DNA of 64,000 nucleotides from Brachionus rotundiformis (Eukaryota > Rotifera > Eurotatoria > Ploima > Brachionidae). This document shows positions 23,033-35,109 of this stretch, piece by piece (position 1 is the stretch's first letter; the number at the start of each line of letters is the position of its first letter). The DNA is taken from NCBI GenBank assembly GCA_016802295.1, contig JAESIW010000124.1:372001-436000 (forward strand), given 5' to 3'. A program made the position numbers and the translations under genes. The notes beneath the pieces are model-generated. The model worked only from the letters and a program-made list of their open reading frames with translations, was not told where the DNA came from and did no database searches.

Positions 23033-23689
23033 GAACCACTTTGAAAGTAAATAATTTTAATTTTAGTTCATTTGTTTTTCAATTAATTAAAATTCATTCA
23101 TTAATAAAATGTTTTGCAAATGTTATGTTTTAAAATTTAACTCTAATTGGTTGTTATGGTTTAATATAATGATAGAAAAAGTTGTAATACTTATCAGATA
23201 TGAACTTAATTTTAATTATTGAAAAATTTTATAATTAATCATTAACTAAAAAATTAATAAATAGTGGCAATTATAATTTAAATATATTCGATTGAAGTTT
23301 GTACGCTTCTTTAATTAATTGAGACAATTAAACCAAAAATATAATAAATGACACCAATTTTAAAAGAAGTTTCTGAAATTTATCATAATTGCAGCTTTTA
23401 TAATTATTTTTTTTGTTACTTGGATGTTCTTTTATTGAAAAATTGCCAATTAAAGACTCCGAAAGCAATTTTTTTAATTATAATAGTTAAATAGATAGTC
23501 TTGATTTGGTAGAAAAATCTATCTAAATTTCAATAGATAATTAGCTACCATTTAGTTGACAAAATTTAAAAAATAAATGCAGGCCGAAAGCTTATGGTAA
23601 AATTTTTTTCAAAAAGTTTTAAACTGGTCCTGGAAAAAATGCATTTTTTACAGAAATAAAACTATTTTGAGCTTATTCAATTCGGCCAC
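23033..23689. other. AT-rich intergenic sequence
   Basis: 3' flank of the CAAX protease gene. No gene, repeat or RNA recognised. Confidence 0.35.
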
Positions 23690-24230
23690 ACCACTAGCAG
23701 ACTACAGCCGAAACTTTCAGGTGAAACTTATCATACTTAAAACTTTTTACTTTTACTCTTGGCTTACGATTTAGGACCTCAAAATTGGACTCTTCACTGA
23801 AAATAACTCTAGAACAGTCATTAACTGTCTTATTTAGTCTCTGTTTACACCGCTAATATCTTTTTTGTCTTTCTTTTATGCTAAGAAGGGGTTTTCTGGC
23901 CGCTCTGAGGCTCTAAGTCTTTTTTGGAGATATCTCATTATATTATAATTAATTATCTTAATCCCTTTAGTCTTAGAATTAAAATCAGTGGCAAAAACTC
24001 GCCACTGATCTGAGTTCTTTTCTGATCCCTCTAAAAATGTAATTTTAATCGATAAAAGTTAGCTTCTGAGGTCTACCAGAACAGCTTCGTTTCATATTGT
24101 TTCTTAGCATAAGAGACACATTTTGGATATACACCTCACAGCTTGACTTTTTCATTTTGCTTTTTGTTTCCGCTTTTTAGCAGATCACCAATCTGCCATA
24201 GTATAACTTAGTGTTGTAAATCAAATTGAA
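23690..24230 (-). mobile_element. Tc1/mariner transposase relic
   Basis: Minus-strand translation gives pieces in the order expected of a Tc1-like transposase: SGRPQKLTFID and FRGIRKELRS near 24070-24010 (second DNA-binding subdomain), ASFATDFNSK, SPKKTLRA, and then VNDCSRVIFSEESNFEVLNR near 23825-23765. The last block is the second catalytic region, normally FSDES; here the catalytic Asp codon reads Glu. Frameshifts and stops separate the pieces, and the DDE third residue region is missing. It is dead by several criteria. Confidence 0.7.
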
Positions 24231-26395
24231 AATTTGAGATTACTTTTAAATTATATTTAATTAAAAAATTTGAAAAATAATATTTATGTAAATTCTCTGA
24301 TATTACTTGAATATTTGAATATTTATTTGTCTTTGAAAAAAATAAATAATCAATATAAAATATTTTTTGTAAATTATTTTTACAATTTATTCATTTATTT
24401 AAAAGCTTCAAAGCAAATTTGAATTAATGTTTGAATTATCTTATTTTAAATATTTTTAAAATTCAATTATTGAATTAAACCAAATTTAAATTTGAATTTA
24501 AATTTATACGAAAATCAATTCAAATGCTATTTATTTACAATACTAGTATAACTAGTCAATTTTAACTTGGGGTTGATCGAGGCTTATGTCTGCACTTAAA
24601 CCCAAATTCAAGTTTTGATGCATGCATTACCATGCAAGGGTATACGGTAATTGAGGCCGATTATCCAGATTATAAGATAAGTTTCTGCACATAAATCACA
24701 GATCAGATCAAAAGAAGCAGGATGAGTTCTGAAATTTTTGATAAGTTTTATTAATATGCTATATTAATAAATAACTTTGAAAAATTTAATATATAGATAG
24801 TTGTACTGGGCGAAAAATCAACACTCGTTCGCCATGTTAAAAGATATGTATAAAATACCTCTTTTTGCAAACAACTAAATAATTTGGAGAAAAAAACTCA
24901 TATTGATGTAATGGACTATAGCTTAAAGACTTCTCTAGCAATAATTGATCATTTATTTATTGAAGAAAATCATGGTTTAGTTGATTCAATTAAATTCATT
25001 GTGGCGAAAATCAAATTAAATATGGAATTAAACTTAGCTTACTTTAAATTCTATGATTTATTAAATGATCTTTTAAAGATAGATTTTTATAAATAATTGT
25101 GTTTTTTTTTTTTTTTAATTTTTTCTTTAATTCTCTTAAATTTATAAATACTTTAATTTGTCCATGGGACTTAAAATTAAACTTAAATAAATAAATAAAT
25201 ATACGAGAATAAGTGGTACTTCATTTTATAAAATAAAATTTAAAAAAAAGATGACATCAGTCTTACTCTTACAACTAAAAATAAAGTGTAGCGTCTCTAA
25301 ATTAATTGAAAGAGGCGCTAATCATTCCTTTTGAGATATTTTCCATGGAATCAAACTTTTTATTTGTGATATTCAAAGCCAAGCTGGTTTTGGTTCAAAA
25401 GATTTATTCTGAATTTAAAAGTTCAACCCCTAAAAATGGTTTGCAACTGTAAATTATTTTTGTTAGCTTTTTTTTGTTAGCTTTGACCAAAAAAAACTGA
25501 AAAAAGTAGATAAAATGAGTCATGCATAGAGGATGTGGTATGGTGAGACTTTTGAAACTAAAACAGTCTAGAATGTTTCCTTGAATCTACAATAAACTAA
25601 GCATTAGCTCTAGGATACTACATCCTCCGCGGTTTAAGAAAAAATAGAAAATTACAAAAAAAATCTTCCAGAGTTTATAATTTAAGATTCATAAGAGAGT
25701 TTATTTATCATAGGATTTAGAATTCGGATTGACTTATATATGTTGATCTTCCCGCTCCGACTCAAGCCTACTTCACTAGACACTGTCTCTTCACCAAATT
25801 GATCCGCCGCTTTCCCAAACATTGACGAGTTCCTTGTTAATATACTATATTTATAAATAACTTTCAAAAAAAATGAATTAATAGATTATTCTCGATAATT
25901 GAATGAAACAATCTAACAATCATTAATTATTTGTAAAACTTAGTTTAATTTGATACCATTTATTAATAACATTTTTTAATTGAAAATAAAAGCTGATTCA
26001 ACTTTTAACTTAATCTAATTTTGTAAAAACCTAAAAACTTTTCAAACTAGAGGGTTTAAACGAAGGCTTGCGCCATTCGTACGAACCCTGGGGTCTTCTC
26101 GTCAATTATATATTTAATAAAAAAAAATAAAATAAAAACTGATTAGTTGGTAAAAACTTAAAAAAATTTTTTGTGTTTACCATTCAATATTTCCATTTCA
26201 TAAAAGACATTTTTAAGTAAAAGAAAAATTTCTCTGACAAACAGAAGATTGGATGGACTTGTTTAATGTAATAATTAATTTTTACAGATGTGACAAAACA
26301 ATATAAAAATTAATAAAAATCTACTTATATTAATTAACAATTTCTAAAGAAAATATATTTTATAAGAAATTATAAAATTTATTACTCAAAAAAAA
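24231..26395. other. AT-rich gene-poor stretch with LINE tail
   Basis: No supported gene. A LINE-like terminal tail (CCATGGGACTTAAAATTAAA then repeated AAATAAATAAAT) lies at 25160-25205. A 70-codon frame at 24884-25096 immediately before it has no known domain and may be degenerate LINE sequence. A GC-rich patch at 26050-26105 (AAGGCTTGCGCCATTCGTAC) stands out but is unexplained. Confidence 0.4.
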
Positions 26396-27598
26396 TTAAA
26401 ATCCGCTCAATTTATAAACATGATCAGAACAATGTACCAGATCACACTGTCTAAAATAGACATCCCAAGGCCACTCATTTTTCCATTTGGAATAATCAAG
26501 CCTATTTATACCATTCATTTCATAGGGTTCAAAATTCATATCCTTGAACATTTGAATCATTGACTTCAATTGGTCAAAGTATGCTTCACTTTTGTCTCTG
26601 GTCTTTAATTTTTGCAAACTTTTCCATTTCTCGACACTTTTGCCAAACTCTAAGAAAATACCAACCACTTTAAGCTCTTTGAACAACTGTGAGCTATTCT
26701 GGAACGCATATGGCTCATAGGCTTCAATGTCAACCTTGAGCACAAATTTTCTGGACAAAGCATTGTTCACTTTTGCCTTGATTACATCCAGCACATCATC
26801 CATCAAAATACTGTTAACAATAACTGATTGAAAGCTTGTTGGCTCATAGTTAATGTCCTCGCTGACATTTACAAAATCATCCTTTATGTAACTACCGCCC
26901 ATGTTATTGTCCAGAATTGTGACAGTCACCTGATTTCTTTGGTTTGAGACCGCGTTCACAAGACCAATGATGTTCGACTCGACTTGCTCAAGAACAGCAG
27001 CCTTGTGAATTCGGTTAAGATTTTCGTGCACTGGTTCAATTGAGATGACAGTTCGGTTTAATTTGGCAGCCAGTAGGGAATAAAGACCAATATTGGCGCC
27101 AATGTCTATCACATTGGCCTCTTTAACTTCATTCAAAAGTCTCATGAACGAGCGCACATTGACTGGTTCCCAAAGGCCAGTTGTTTTTATTTGCTCGCTT
27201 ATTTGCTTGTCGTATTTGGGGTCATGGATGCACAGTCGGGTGTTTATGGAGTGCTTCATTTTTGTCTTATAGCATTCGAAAGGCCACCAGCTTTCGATCG
27301 GCTCGGACATGTTGTAAACAAATATACCCTTATCTCCAAACGGGTACACTAGCTCATACACTATTTTGTCGTCTTGAATGTTTGGCTCAACCAGGGCCTC
27401 GAGAATTAGGGAATTTTTCTCATGACTGATAATTATTTCTTCATGAGACACACTGGAAGAGCCAGTAAAGTTAATTAAGATGAAAAGAAGCAGGAATAAT
27501 AGGATTGCCAAGAAGAATTTTAGTTGAACAGACGAGTGGTAAAGTAGTTGGTAGGCTATTCGTTGAAAAGATGGTATTTTGCTTCGTCTGTTGTACAT
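26396..27598 (-). CDS. Membrane-anchored FkbM-family SAM methyltransferase
   Basis: A single exon of 400 residues. A short cytosolic N-terminus is followed by one hydrophobic segment (about residues 27-45, LKFFLAILLFLLLFILINF), suggesting a type II membrane protein. The FkbM-type methyltransferase domain starts near residue 160 with the SAM motif VIDIGANIGLYSLLA, then ISIEPVHENL (acidic residue after beta-2), DNNMGGSY, and VLKVDIEAYEPYAF (about 286-299), which is diagnostic of the family. Such proteins methylate small molecules or glycans; the substrate here is unknown. No introns, unlike most neighbours. All motif residues look intact. Confidence 0.85.
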   Translation of the reverse strand: MYNRRSKIPSFQRIAYQLLYHSSVQLKFFLAILLFLLLFILINFTGSSSVSHEEIIISHEKNSLILEALVEPNIQDDKIVYELVYPFGDKGIFVYNMSEPIESWWPFECYKTKMKHSINTRLCIHDPKYDKQISEQIKTTGLWEPVNVRSFMRLLNEVKEANVIDIGANIGLYSLLAAKLNRTVISIEPVHENLNRIHKAAVLEQVESNIIGLVNAVSNQRNQVTVTILDNNMGGSYIKDDFVNVSEDINYEPTSFQSVIVNSILMDDVLDVIKAKVNNALSRKFVLKVDIEAYEPYAFQNSSQLFKELKVVGIFLEFGKSVEKWKSLQKLKTRDKSEAYFDQLKSMIQMFKDMNFEPYEMNGINRLDYSKWKNEWPWDVYFRQCDLVHCSDHVYKLSGF

Positions 27599-27864
27599 AT
27601 TTAATTATCAAATGCATTGAGAGCCTTTTTATTCTATAATGTCCATTTATTGATTTTTGTATTTAGACTATTAGGTCAGTACATCTTATTTTGTCTGATA
27701 GGAAAAAAATTTATTCAAAAAGACAGAAATGTTTTTACTTTATTTAGAATTTTTTTGTCCAGAATTTACATCTCAGACTTTCTAAGATAAGTATTCAAAT
27801 TTAAGATAAAATAATTAAACAAGACTCTCCAGGTCGGACTCAAGGACAATTAATTTATAGATTT
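27599..27864. other. Upstream region of the methyltransferase gene
   Basis: AT-rich. It should contain the promoter of the minus-strand gene ending at 27598. Nothing specific recognised. Confidence 0.3.
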
Positions 27865-28242
27865 ATTATCTTTTGGTATTGTAAATTTCAAAAACAAACA
27901 GAACAAAAATTCTTCCTATTTTGATAAATTAAAATTTACTAAAATAATATATTATTAAAAAAATACTGCAACAAATAAAAAATTACTTTTTTATCAGAAG
28001 TTTTTTTTAGTTAAGCAAAATCAATAATCAATTTCAGTATTATTGATGCTTTACTTTTTGCCTTGTATCTACATCAGAAAAATTATTTTAGGCAAAAATG
28101 ATGCAACAAACAATATTGCACTATGTTTCAGTATTTTAATAAATATGTTTTATTTTAGTAAATTTTAATTTATCAAAATAGGAAGAATTTTTGTTCTGTT
28201 TGTTTATGAAATTTACAATACCTTATCTTTTAAATTCAGGAA
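27865..28242. mobile_element. Foldback/MITE-like element with ~85-bp terminal inverted repeats
   Basis: 27869-27955 (ATCTTTTGGTATTGTAAATT through GAACAAAAATTCTTCC) is repeated inverted at about 28150-28238 with few mismatches, around a ~190-bp noncoding core. Long terminal inverted repeats and no coding capacity fit a nonautonomous DNA transposon. Target-site duplication was not determined. Confidence 0.6.
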
Positions 28243-28263
28243 ATTATTTTTTACTCATTTCAA

Positions 28264-29265
28264 ATAAATAAAAAAGAGAAGAATTAATGGTAAACGTGTT
28301 GGTTTATAAAGAAGCTAGCCGAAAACGTGTGTTTTAGCTGCCGAAAAGAAAGAAAAATAAACAAGAGCCTTAATTTTCTGAAAATTAATTTCATTTTGAT
28401 TTTGCTAATTAGGATTATCAATATTTAGATTATTAGATTTTCTAAGTCCGGGTAGATAATCCGGGTAGATTTTCTAAATATTGAATGATATCATTCAAAT
28501 CATTATTTTCATTATTTTGAGTCTCTCTCGGAATCCTTGAACTTGTGTTGAAAGATCATTCGATGGCGGTGGAAGGTTGCTTAAATAGGATATAAAACAT
28601 AATCGAATCAATACTTAAAATTCAGTAATGATTCAAGGGCATCTTGAAGTTGAGGTTCAATTCAAAAAAAAATTCCGATTCAAAGAATTTAACTTAAGGT
28701 TTTATAATTAGTCTTTGAATTATCATCTAAAAGTTTATGTTTTATTTTTGAGTATCGGTCGCACATTTTTTTTGTTGAGCGATAGTCAAACTGAAATTTA
28801 TCTCCATAATTTTTAATAATTTTCATTTAATCAACCATATTTCTATCTGTTTTCGATTCAAAGAATTTAACTTAAGGTTTAATAATTAGTCTTTGAATTA
28901 TTTTAATAAATGCTAATATGTTTTAAAAATAATGTAATTTTAAAAAATAAAGAACAAGTTTTTTTGATTTACTTATTTTTTGGTAATAAATTTAACTAAA
29001 ATTACTTCTCAATATTTTAATAACATACTTCAAATTGAAAATTGAAAAATATTGAAATTCAAAAAATATACAGACGAATATATAAATTTTTTCTAATTTA
29101 ACAATATTAAATAATAATAAATTAAATAAAAATGTTAGTTTGATGAGCTGTCTTGATGCTAAATAAATAAAAAGAGAAGAATTAATGGTAAACGTGTTGG
29201 TTTATAAAGTAGCTAGAACGTGGGTTTTAGCTGCCGAAAAGAAAGAAAAATAAACAAAAGGACTA
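28264..29265. repeat. Direct repeat pair flanking a mosaic block
   Basis: 28264-28372 and 29162-29265 share about 100 bp in the same orientation (AGAAGAATTAATGGTAAACG, then GTGTTGGTTTATAAAG and TTTTAGCTGCCGAAAAGAAAG). Between them, ATTCAAAGAATTTAACTTAA-type sequence occurs twice (about 28676 and 28853). The block 28400-29140 has an inverted counterpart at 36115-36900. Confidence 0.65.
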
Positions 29266-29549
29266 GAGAGAACGAAATTATAAAGACACTAAACATGTTT
29301 GTGACTGGATCACAACATTATTGTATTGGGGAATGTAAGTTATGAAAATAATATTGTATTAATCAGCATCGTTATAACAAGGCTCGACTTTTGAGGAAAT
29401 GCTTTGATGACCAAACTTTCTTATATTGATTAAATGCAATATGTAGAAACCTTACTGAAAAGTTTTGAATATGTTTCTTCCTGCATGCTTGCGGTGCATA
29501 TTTTGGTAATATTTATGGCAAAAACTTGAGCTAAAAACTTGTGAGCTAC

Positions 29550-29760
29550 CGTAAGCCCTTGCAAATAAGTGCCATCAAAATCGTGCTTTTGTTTAATAAT
29601 CTAAGCCCTTAGATCATAGAAAACTTTCTTGAAATTAAATATTTTATAAAGGTCTAAGTATGCTTTACAAGGGAGCAACATAGATAGAACTAAGCAACTT
29701 TTGATTAGCTTTTAAAAATGGGATCCTAGGGGGGCACTTATTTGTAAGGATTTAAGGTAA
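29550..29760. mobile_element. Short MITE candidate (second copy near 56480)
   Basis: About 210 bp bounded by CTTGCAAATAAGTGCC at 29559-29575 and its inverse GGCACTTATTTGTAAGG at about 29733-29750. A partial inverted copy lies at 56474-56590 inside a TRPC intron, which supports a mobile, multi-copy element. Confidence 0.55.
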
Positions 29761-29934
29761 TTTAAAATGATTTTTTATAAATAATATAGATTAATTAAAA
29801 GGATAAAAAACTATTTAAAATTTATAAATTTTTATTAGAATATTTACATTAACTAAATGTAGAACTAGAACGGTAGGTTGAGATCATTCCAAAAATTTAC
29901 CAAAAATAAATAAATTAAACAAGCAAAAAAAGTA

Positions 29935-32900
29935 TTAAAAATCCAAACAATTAATAAAACAAACATCTGAGTTATCTGGTAAACTAATTGAGTCCTTAAG
30001 TTCACTTGTGTAATCAATGTCAAATGATAGCGAGTTTGAGAGTGATCTGTTTCTGAGCTGTCTTGATGCCAATGTTTGCTTTAAAGTTGACTTGATTGAG
30101 TCCAAAGAAGTGCTTGTTGATGAGCCGGACAAAGACGGCGATTGTCCACTGCACATTAAGTCAATTTCTTCGCTATCAATGCTCTTAACTCTCTTGACAG
30201 AACAGTTATTCTCTTTTTGATTTTTGCGCTTACATCTGTATTTTTCTATATAGGCATGATTTGACTTGTAGTCGGTACGAGCTGAACCAAACAGGTTCTC
30301 AAGCACGACCGTACACGTGGTATACTCTTCATCATCACTATTTATATTTATAACATGTTCCTGGTTGTCACCAATTAACTCATCAGTGTCTTGATATTCT
30401 GAACTGCTGACAATCTGGCTGAGACAAGGGGTAAAAGGCTCCGACTCGGTAAGAGTAACGTCCAGCTCTGCATTGGCATTCTCAATTTTATCTTCAACTG
30501 GATTATTGATCAATAGTGACTTTAAATGACATTTTTTATGTGTAAGGAGATTGTTGTAGTATCGAAATGTCCCATTGCATCCTTTTGAATTCAAAATTAA
30601 TTTTTAATCAAATTTGAAATAAAACATATTTTTAGATTTTATTTATTTCTTTAAATACAAGGAAAAAAAGCAAAAATTGGTCACCAAACTTGTATCTGAC
30701 CAGAATTTAGACCAAAGTTTAAAATAAAATTTCTTTAAATTAAGACTTGAGTATCTTTAATTTATTAAATTGATTGTGCAAGCACATTTTAATTATCTAC
30801 ATTGAATATATGCCATTGGCATTGCCATTATATTAAAATATGTGTTTGCGTTAAATGGTAAATTAATAAATAAATAGATAAAAATCTTTGTTAGCATGAT
30901 TTTTAAATAAATTTGATTTCAACCTTAAATTTACCATTTTTGATTTTTTAAAGTGGTTCAACTGAAAAAAAGTTATGCTAAGCAGGTGGTTAAATATAAA
31001 TTGTAAATTTTTTTATTCACATAAGAAAAATAAAATCTCAAAGAAAGTATTAAAAAAGGTAAAATTTTGATTTTTTATCGAAACTTAAATGATAATGAAG
31101 TAATTGTAGGCCTTAAGCTATAATTAGAAATGCTTTTATATCAATTTTAACATACTTCTTTTGTTAAGTATAAATAAAATAGTTTAAAAATCAAGTATGA
31201 TATTTTTTAAAATATTGTTTAAAGAAAAATTTCTATAACTAATTTTTTATTAAAAATTAATTAAATCTAATTGTTTTAGATTAATTTTTATTTTTTTAGG
31301 CATCTTGAAGTTGGTGATCATTTCAAAATATCATTTCAATTTTAAAGAATTTATCTTTAGTTTAATTTTATTAATTTTAATGTAACACGCTGTAACAAAA
31401 GATAAATAATTTTAAAAAAATTTTGTCAGCCCATTGATAAGGTCAATTTAAAATGTATAAACACATTTTTTGTAAAGATAACTTTGAATTTACTTGAAAA
31501 GTATTCGAAAATTAAATTCCAAACAAAAAAGAATCACATAAAAATATTGACAAAAAATGAGCTAATAAATTTAAAAATATATAAATCAATCTAATCAATC
31601 AAGTTGAGAAAATATTTTCATAAAATTATTTATTTTTTAAATTTACATAGCATGTAAAGCGTGTTACATTAAAATTAATAAAATTAAACTAGAGATAAAC
31701 TCTTTGAATTGATCATCAACTTCAAGATGCATTTTTTTAGCTAAAAACTAAACACTATTTCTTCTCTCAACCCCGAAGGATTTACGGATGCTAACAACAA
31801 ATTTGAAAATTTAGACCTTGGAGATGATCTGGTGCTAACAACAAATATATGAAAAGGCAATATTTGATGAACAACGCTAGACCAACCAAAAAAAAAGTCA
31901 TTGGTACAAACATTGAGTGTCTAAATGAATTCACATACTTAGGAAGTATCATAAGTGATAAAATGGGAACTCATAAAGACATTAAGAATATAATTGCAAA
32001 AGCAAATGGAGTGTTTGCCAGACTCAAACCAGTGTGGAAATCAAAGTACTACAGCAAGGAAACAAAAATCAAGATATACAACACTGATGTAAGGAAGTAA
32101 ATGCTGGAGGGTATCTGAACAGGATAAAAAAAGTCTAAATACTTTCCATACTTGCACCCTCAAAAGGGTTCTTGGGATACACTGACCTGAAACATTGTCA
32201 AATAATGAACTATAGAGAAGAACAAAGTCAGAGCTATTGAGTCCATGTATCAAGAATAAAAGACCACGGTGGCTTGGACTTGTACTAAGAATGAAAAGAA
32301 TACGAATACCAAACAAAGTGGGCACCTAAAGGCGAAGAAAGATAGGACGACCAGCAATAGCATAGAGGTCGACAATCAAGTAAGAACCTACCGAAATGGA
32401 AATGACACGAGTCGAACAAGAGTGAAGGCAAGGATATTTAATGAATGTAAATTGTGGTTTTTTAAATTTGGTGCACATGAATAATATGCGTAGATAATTT
32501 CATTGTTCTTTTTTAAAAGATAAATAGCATTCCATTTTAATGAACAGTTTTTTTCTAATTGTAATAATATTTTAAATAATCTTTTTGCTCCTTGTCAAAA
32601 TCTTTCACGTGACAAGGAGACTAGCTTGTTAACAAAAGCTTATAAAAGCAGAATGTGTCATAATTCTTATTTTAGATGAAATAAATAAAAGATAAAACCA
32701 CAAACAACAATGATGAATCCCAGTTTTTTTATTCTTGTAAAAATTAACTAACTCTTTTAACCCTAAAATTCTTATTGTATATTTCTATCAGTGTTTTATC
32801 TCGTTATGTGCAACGAGCTACCATAGGCGACCTCTCATGTAGGCCGCCTCCGCAAGCTAGTCTTGCTGTAGCTTTTTTTATAATAATAATAATAATATAA

Positions 32901-34481
32901 TAATAAATAGCAATTCAAATTAATTACAAATCAAGCCTGAGACCAGAGTTTTAAATGCAATAAAATGAATGATTAAACAAATAGTTTAACTGGACAAAAT
33001 GTTAAGTTAATTGTGCATGTATGCAACACTTACCAGGATGGTCACATTGGAACGGTTTGCCGTCACTGTGCACATTTATATGCGAAATTAGGTGCTCTTT
33101 GCGAGCGAACTCAGCCGTACAGTTCTCAAATTGGCACTTGTACTTTTTGTCTTTTAGATGTATTTGAGAATGGCGCTGAAGTTTGCTCGAGCTGGCAAAA
33201 GTCTTGCCACAATTTTCAAACAAACACATGTAAAGCTTGCTGCCTCTGTGCTTTATTTCGTCATGTTGATTTTTGAGCCACTTGGCAGCAAAATGCCGCT
33301 TGCACTCGACACAGTACAGACTGTTCTCGTCATTGTCCAGATGGGTCTTGCTCATGTGCGTGTCCAAGTACATTTTGCACGCGAACTCCTTGTCGCATCC
33401 GCTCACCGGACACTTGTACATTTTCCTCTGATGCTTGTGCTCTTGGCTCACGTGACTCAACAGCATCGACTGCTTCATAAACACTTGATCGCAATAGTCG
33501 CATTTAAACTTCATGTCTTGGTGCACTCTCAAATGCTTGTCTAAATGATTTGGACGCGTGAATTTCGATCCACAAATGTGACACTTGAATAATGTTAATT
33601 GTAAATAATTAAATAATAAAAATTAAGTCATATCAAAATGAGAAGAATTTTCATTACAATATGCTTTAAAGTCTCGGATGGCGCGCTGATCTCGTGAACA
33701 AATTGTCTGTGCTTGCGATACGCAGTTCTGTTCACAAACAAACAACCACATTTTTCATTTGAACACTTTATTTTATCTTATTTAAATCTTATTTTTTTAT
33801 TTATAATAAATTATAAAATTACAATTATTAAATTATTTAAATGCTTGGCTATGAATTTAAACTCGAGATTAAAGTGTTCTTTTTTGACTATTTGCTCCTG
33901 GACTGAATGCTCCTTGAGTATGTGGCTGACCATTTTGCTGAATGAGTCTAGCTTTTTGCCACATTGGGCCAGGTGGCCACTGTGCTGGATCTCGCACTTG
34001 AACAGCTTTGCTGACTTGCAGCCAGCCTCGCTCTTCAAGACTAATTTATGCTTTGGCAAATAATTGGAGAGAGTTACTTGTTTGTGGTGTTGGTCAAAGT
34101 GGTCGGCGAGGTCTGTCTCGCTGGCGAACTCCTGGCAGCAGCCTCTGGACAAGCAGAAGAACACCTGCGAGTACAAGTTTTCAACAAGTGGTCTCTAGGA
34201 TTTTTGTTTAAGTAAAAAAGAGGAAATTTTGTTATTAAGAGAGGTACGTAGTTGATGCCTTGAGGGGAGGCGGGGTGCAGTTTGATTTTGTCCGCGCGAG
34301 GCTCTGGGCTGCTTAGGCCAGAGAGGTCGTTTGGCACTGAGTTTGAGCGTTGTATCTTTCGCGAGTGCTCGCTTATCTTCGAGCTTGGCAGAATCAAATT
34401 TATTGCCTCGAAGAACAAATCGATTGATTCATGCTCCTCTGGGTGCTTGTGCTCGACCGCAAGGTCCATTTGATCAATCAT
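29935..34481 (-). CDS. Multi-C2H2 zinc-finger protein (about ten fingers)
   Basis: Five exons on the minus strand: 34248-34481, 33823-34194, 33658-33765, 33034-33583, 29935-30581. They join in frame to about 636 residues. Three N-terminal fingers are atypical (CLSRGCCQEFASETDLADHF, then CEIQHSG..., then CSNEKCGCLFVNRTAYRKH). Seven more regular ones follow, from CHICGSKFTRPNHLDKHLRV to CDHPGCNGTFRYYNNLLTHK; the last is split by intron 4. The C-terminal 190 residues are acidic/Ser-rich and unstructured. Finger spacing recalls TFIIIA-like proteins, but I cannot assign orthology. Intron 4 (30582-33033) is 2.45 kb and contains an RTE LINE. Likely a nuclear DNA- or RNA-binding protein. The 3' part has a rearranged inverted copy at 35.1-36.9 kb. 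Confidence 0.8.
31300..31740. mobile_element. Foldback/MITE-like element in zinc-finger intron 4
   Basis: GCATCTTGAAGTTGGTGATC at about 31301 is matched by its inverse at about 31713-31731, and the similarity continues inward for roughly 110-130 bp with both arms sharing AATTTTAATGTAACACGC. The core is noncoding. Related GCATCTTGAAGTTG termini occur near 28640 and, inverted, near 36760, pointing to a family. Confidence 0.55.
31745..32490 (+). mobile_element. RTE-like LINE fragment in zinc-finger intron 4
   Basis: Plus strand: DLGDDLVL (catalytic DD block) near 31820, then LNEFTYLGSIISDKMGTHKD and IAKANGVFARLKPVWKSKYY at 31930-32060. Frameshifted LRILGIHWP- and RRPWWLGLV-like pieces follow to about 32480. 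This is the thumb/C-terminal region of the endonuclease-reverse-transcriptase family (RTE-like). A sibling lies at 61540-62710 and an inverted copy at 35280-35710. Confidence 0.75.
32800..32912 (+). mobile_element. Structured LINE/SINE-like 3' end with TAA repeat tail
   Basis: TCGTTATGTGCAACGA forms a small hairpin. It is followed by AGCTAC (32817-32822) pairing with GTAGCT (32868-32873), enclosing GGCG/CGCC and GCAAG/CTTGC stems, and then a T run and (TAA)n tail. The compact multi-stem fold ending in simple repeats is typical of retroposon 3' ends. I do not see a clear tRNA A or B box. Confidence 0.5.
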
Positions 34482-35100
34482 CTTGGTTAGTAATTAGACT
34501 AAGTTATGTCGAAATAAGCGCACACTAATTTATGCTTAAGAGAATGTAATTAGAGGAAGTTTATTTTGCTTTTAATTATGCAAAATTAACTTAGTTTTAG
34601 ATTAAGAAATGGGAATATTTTAGAAAAATGGAAAAGATTTAAGGGACTGAATTTGATAAAACTGTACCATTCATCCAGAACACTTCATTTGTTTAATTAT
34701 TACAAAATTAAAAATAAATTGTTTATAAATTTATTCAAAAAAGTAAACCATTGAAATATTTAAATTAAATTTTTAGAATTTCTTTATAAAATCTTAAAAA
34801 ATCAAATTGATATTATTGAAAATTGAATGCTTGAATGTTGTGAATTTCAATATTTATCTCTTCAATCTTGAGTAAAAAAATCTAACAGTTTTTTGCTGTT
34901 TTTGATGCTGGCTTTATCAGATTCTCACTTTTTCTTAAATTATATTTCAAATTTCTCATATCAAAGTAATATATAAAGAAAAGATAACATTCTATCTGGT
35001 ATTCAATGCTGAAATGCAAATAAACCTTATTCTTCTAGAACATTGTTGATATTAGCAGAATTATTTACTTCAAATTTAAAGCTAAACAATTTAAATATTG
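34482..35100. other. Upstream region of zinc-finger gene, near axis of inverted copy
   Basis: AT-rich and without genes. The first part should hold the zinc-finger gene promoter. The presumed axis of the inverted duplication (about 34.8 kb) falls here. Confidence 0.4.
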
Positions 35101-35109
35101 ATAGATAAT

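Noticed and set aside
24884..25096. 70-codon reading frame as a small gene
   Set aside because: No recognisable domain, low-complexity composition and directly followed by a LINE-like tail.
26045..26105. GC-rich patch considered as a tRNA gene
   Set aside because: I could not fold a cloverleaf with proper A and B boxes; it is left as unexplained sequence.
33013..33544. Plus-strand frames opposite the zinc-finger exons
   Set aside because: Antisense shadows of the Cys/His-rich coding sequence.
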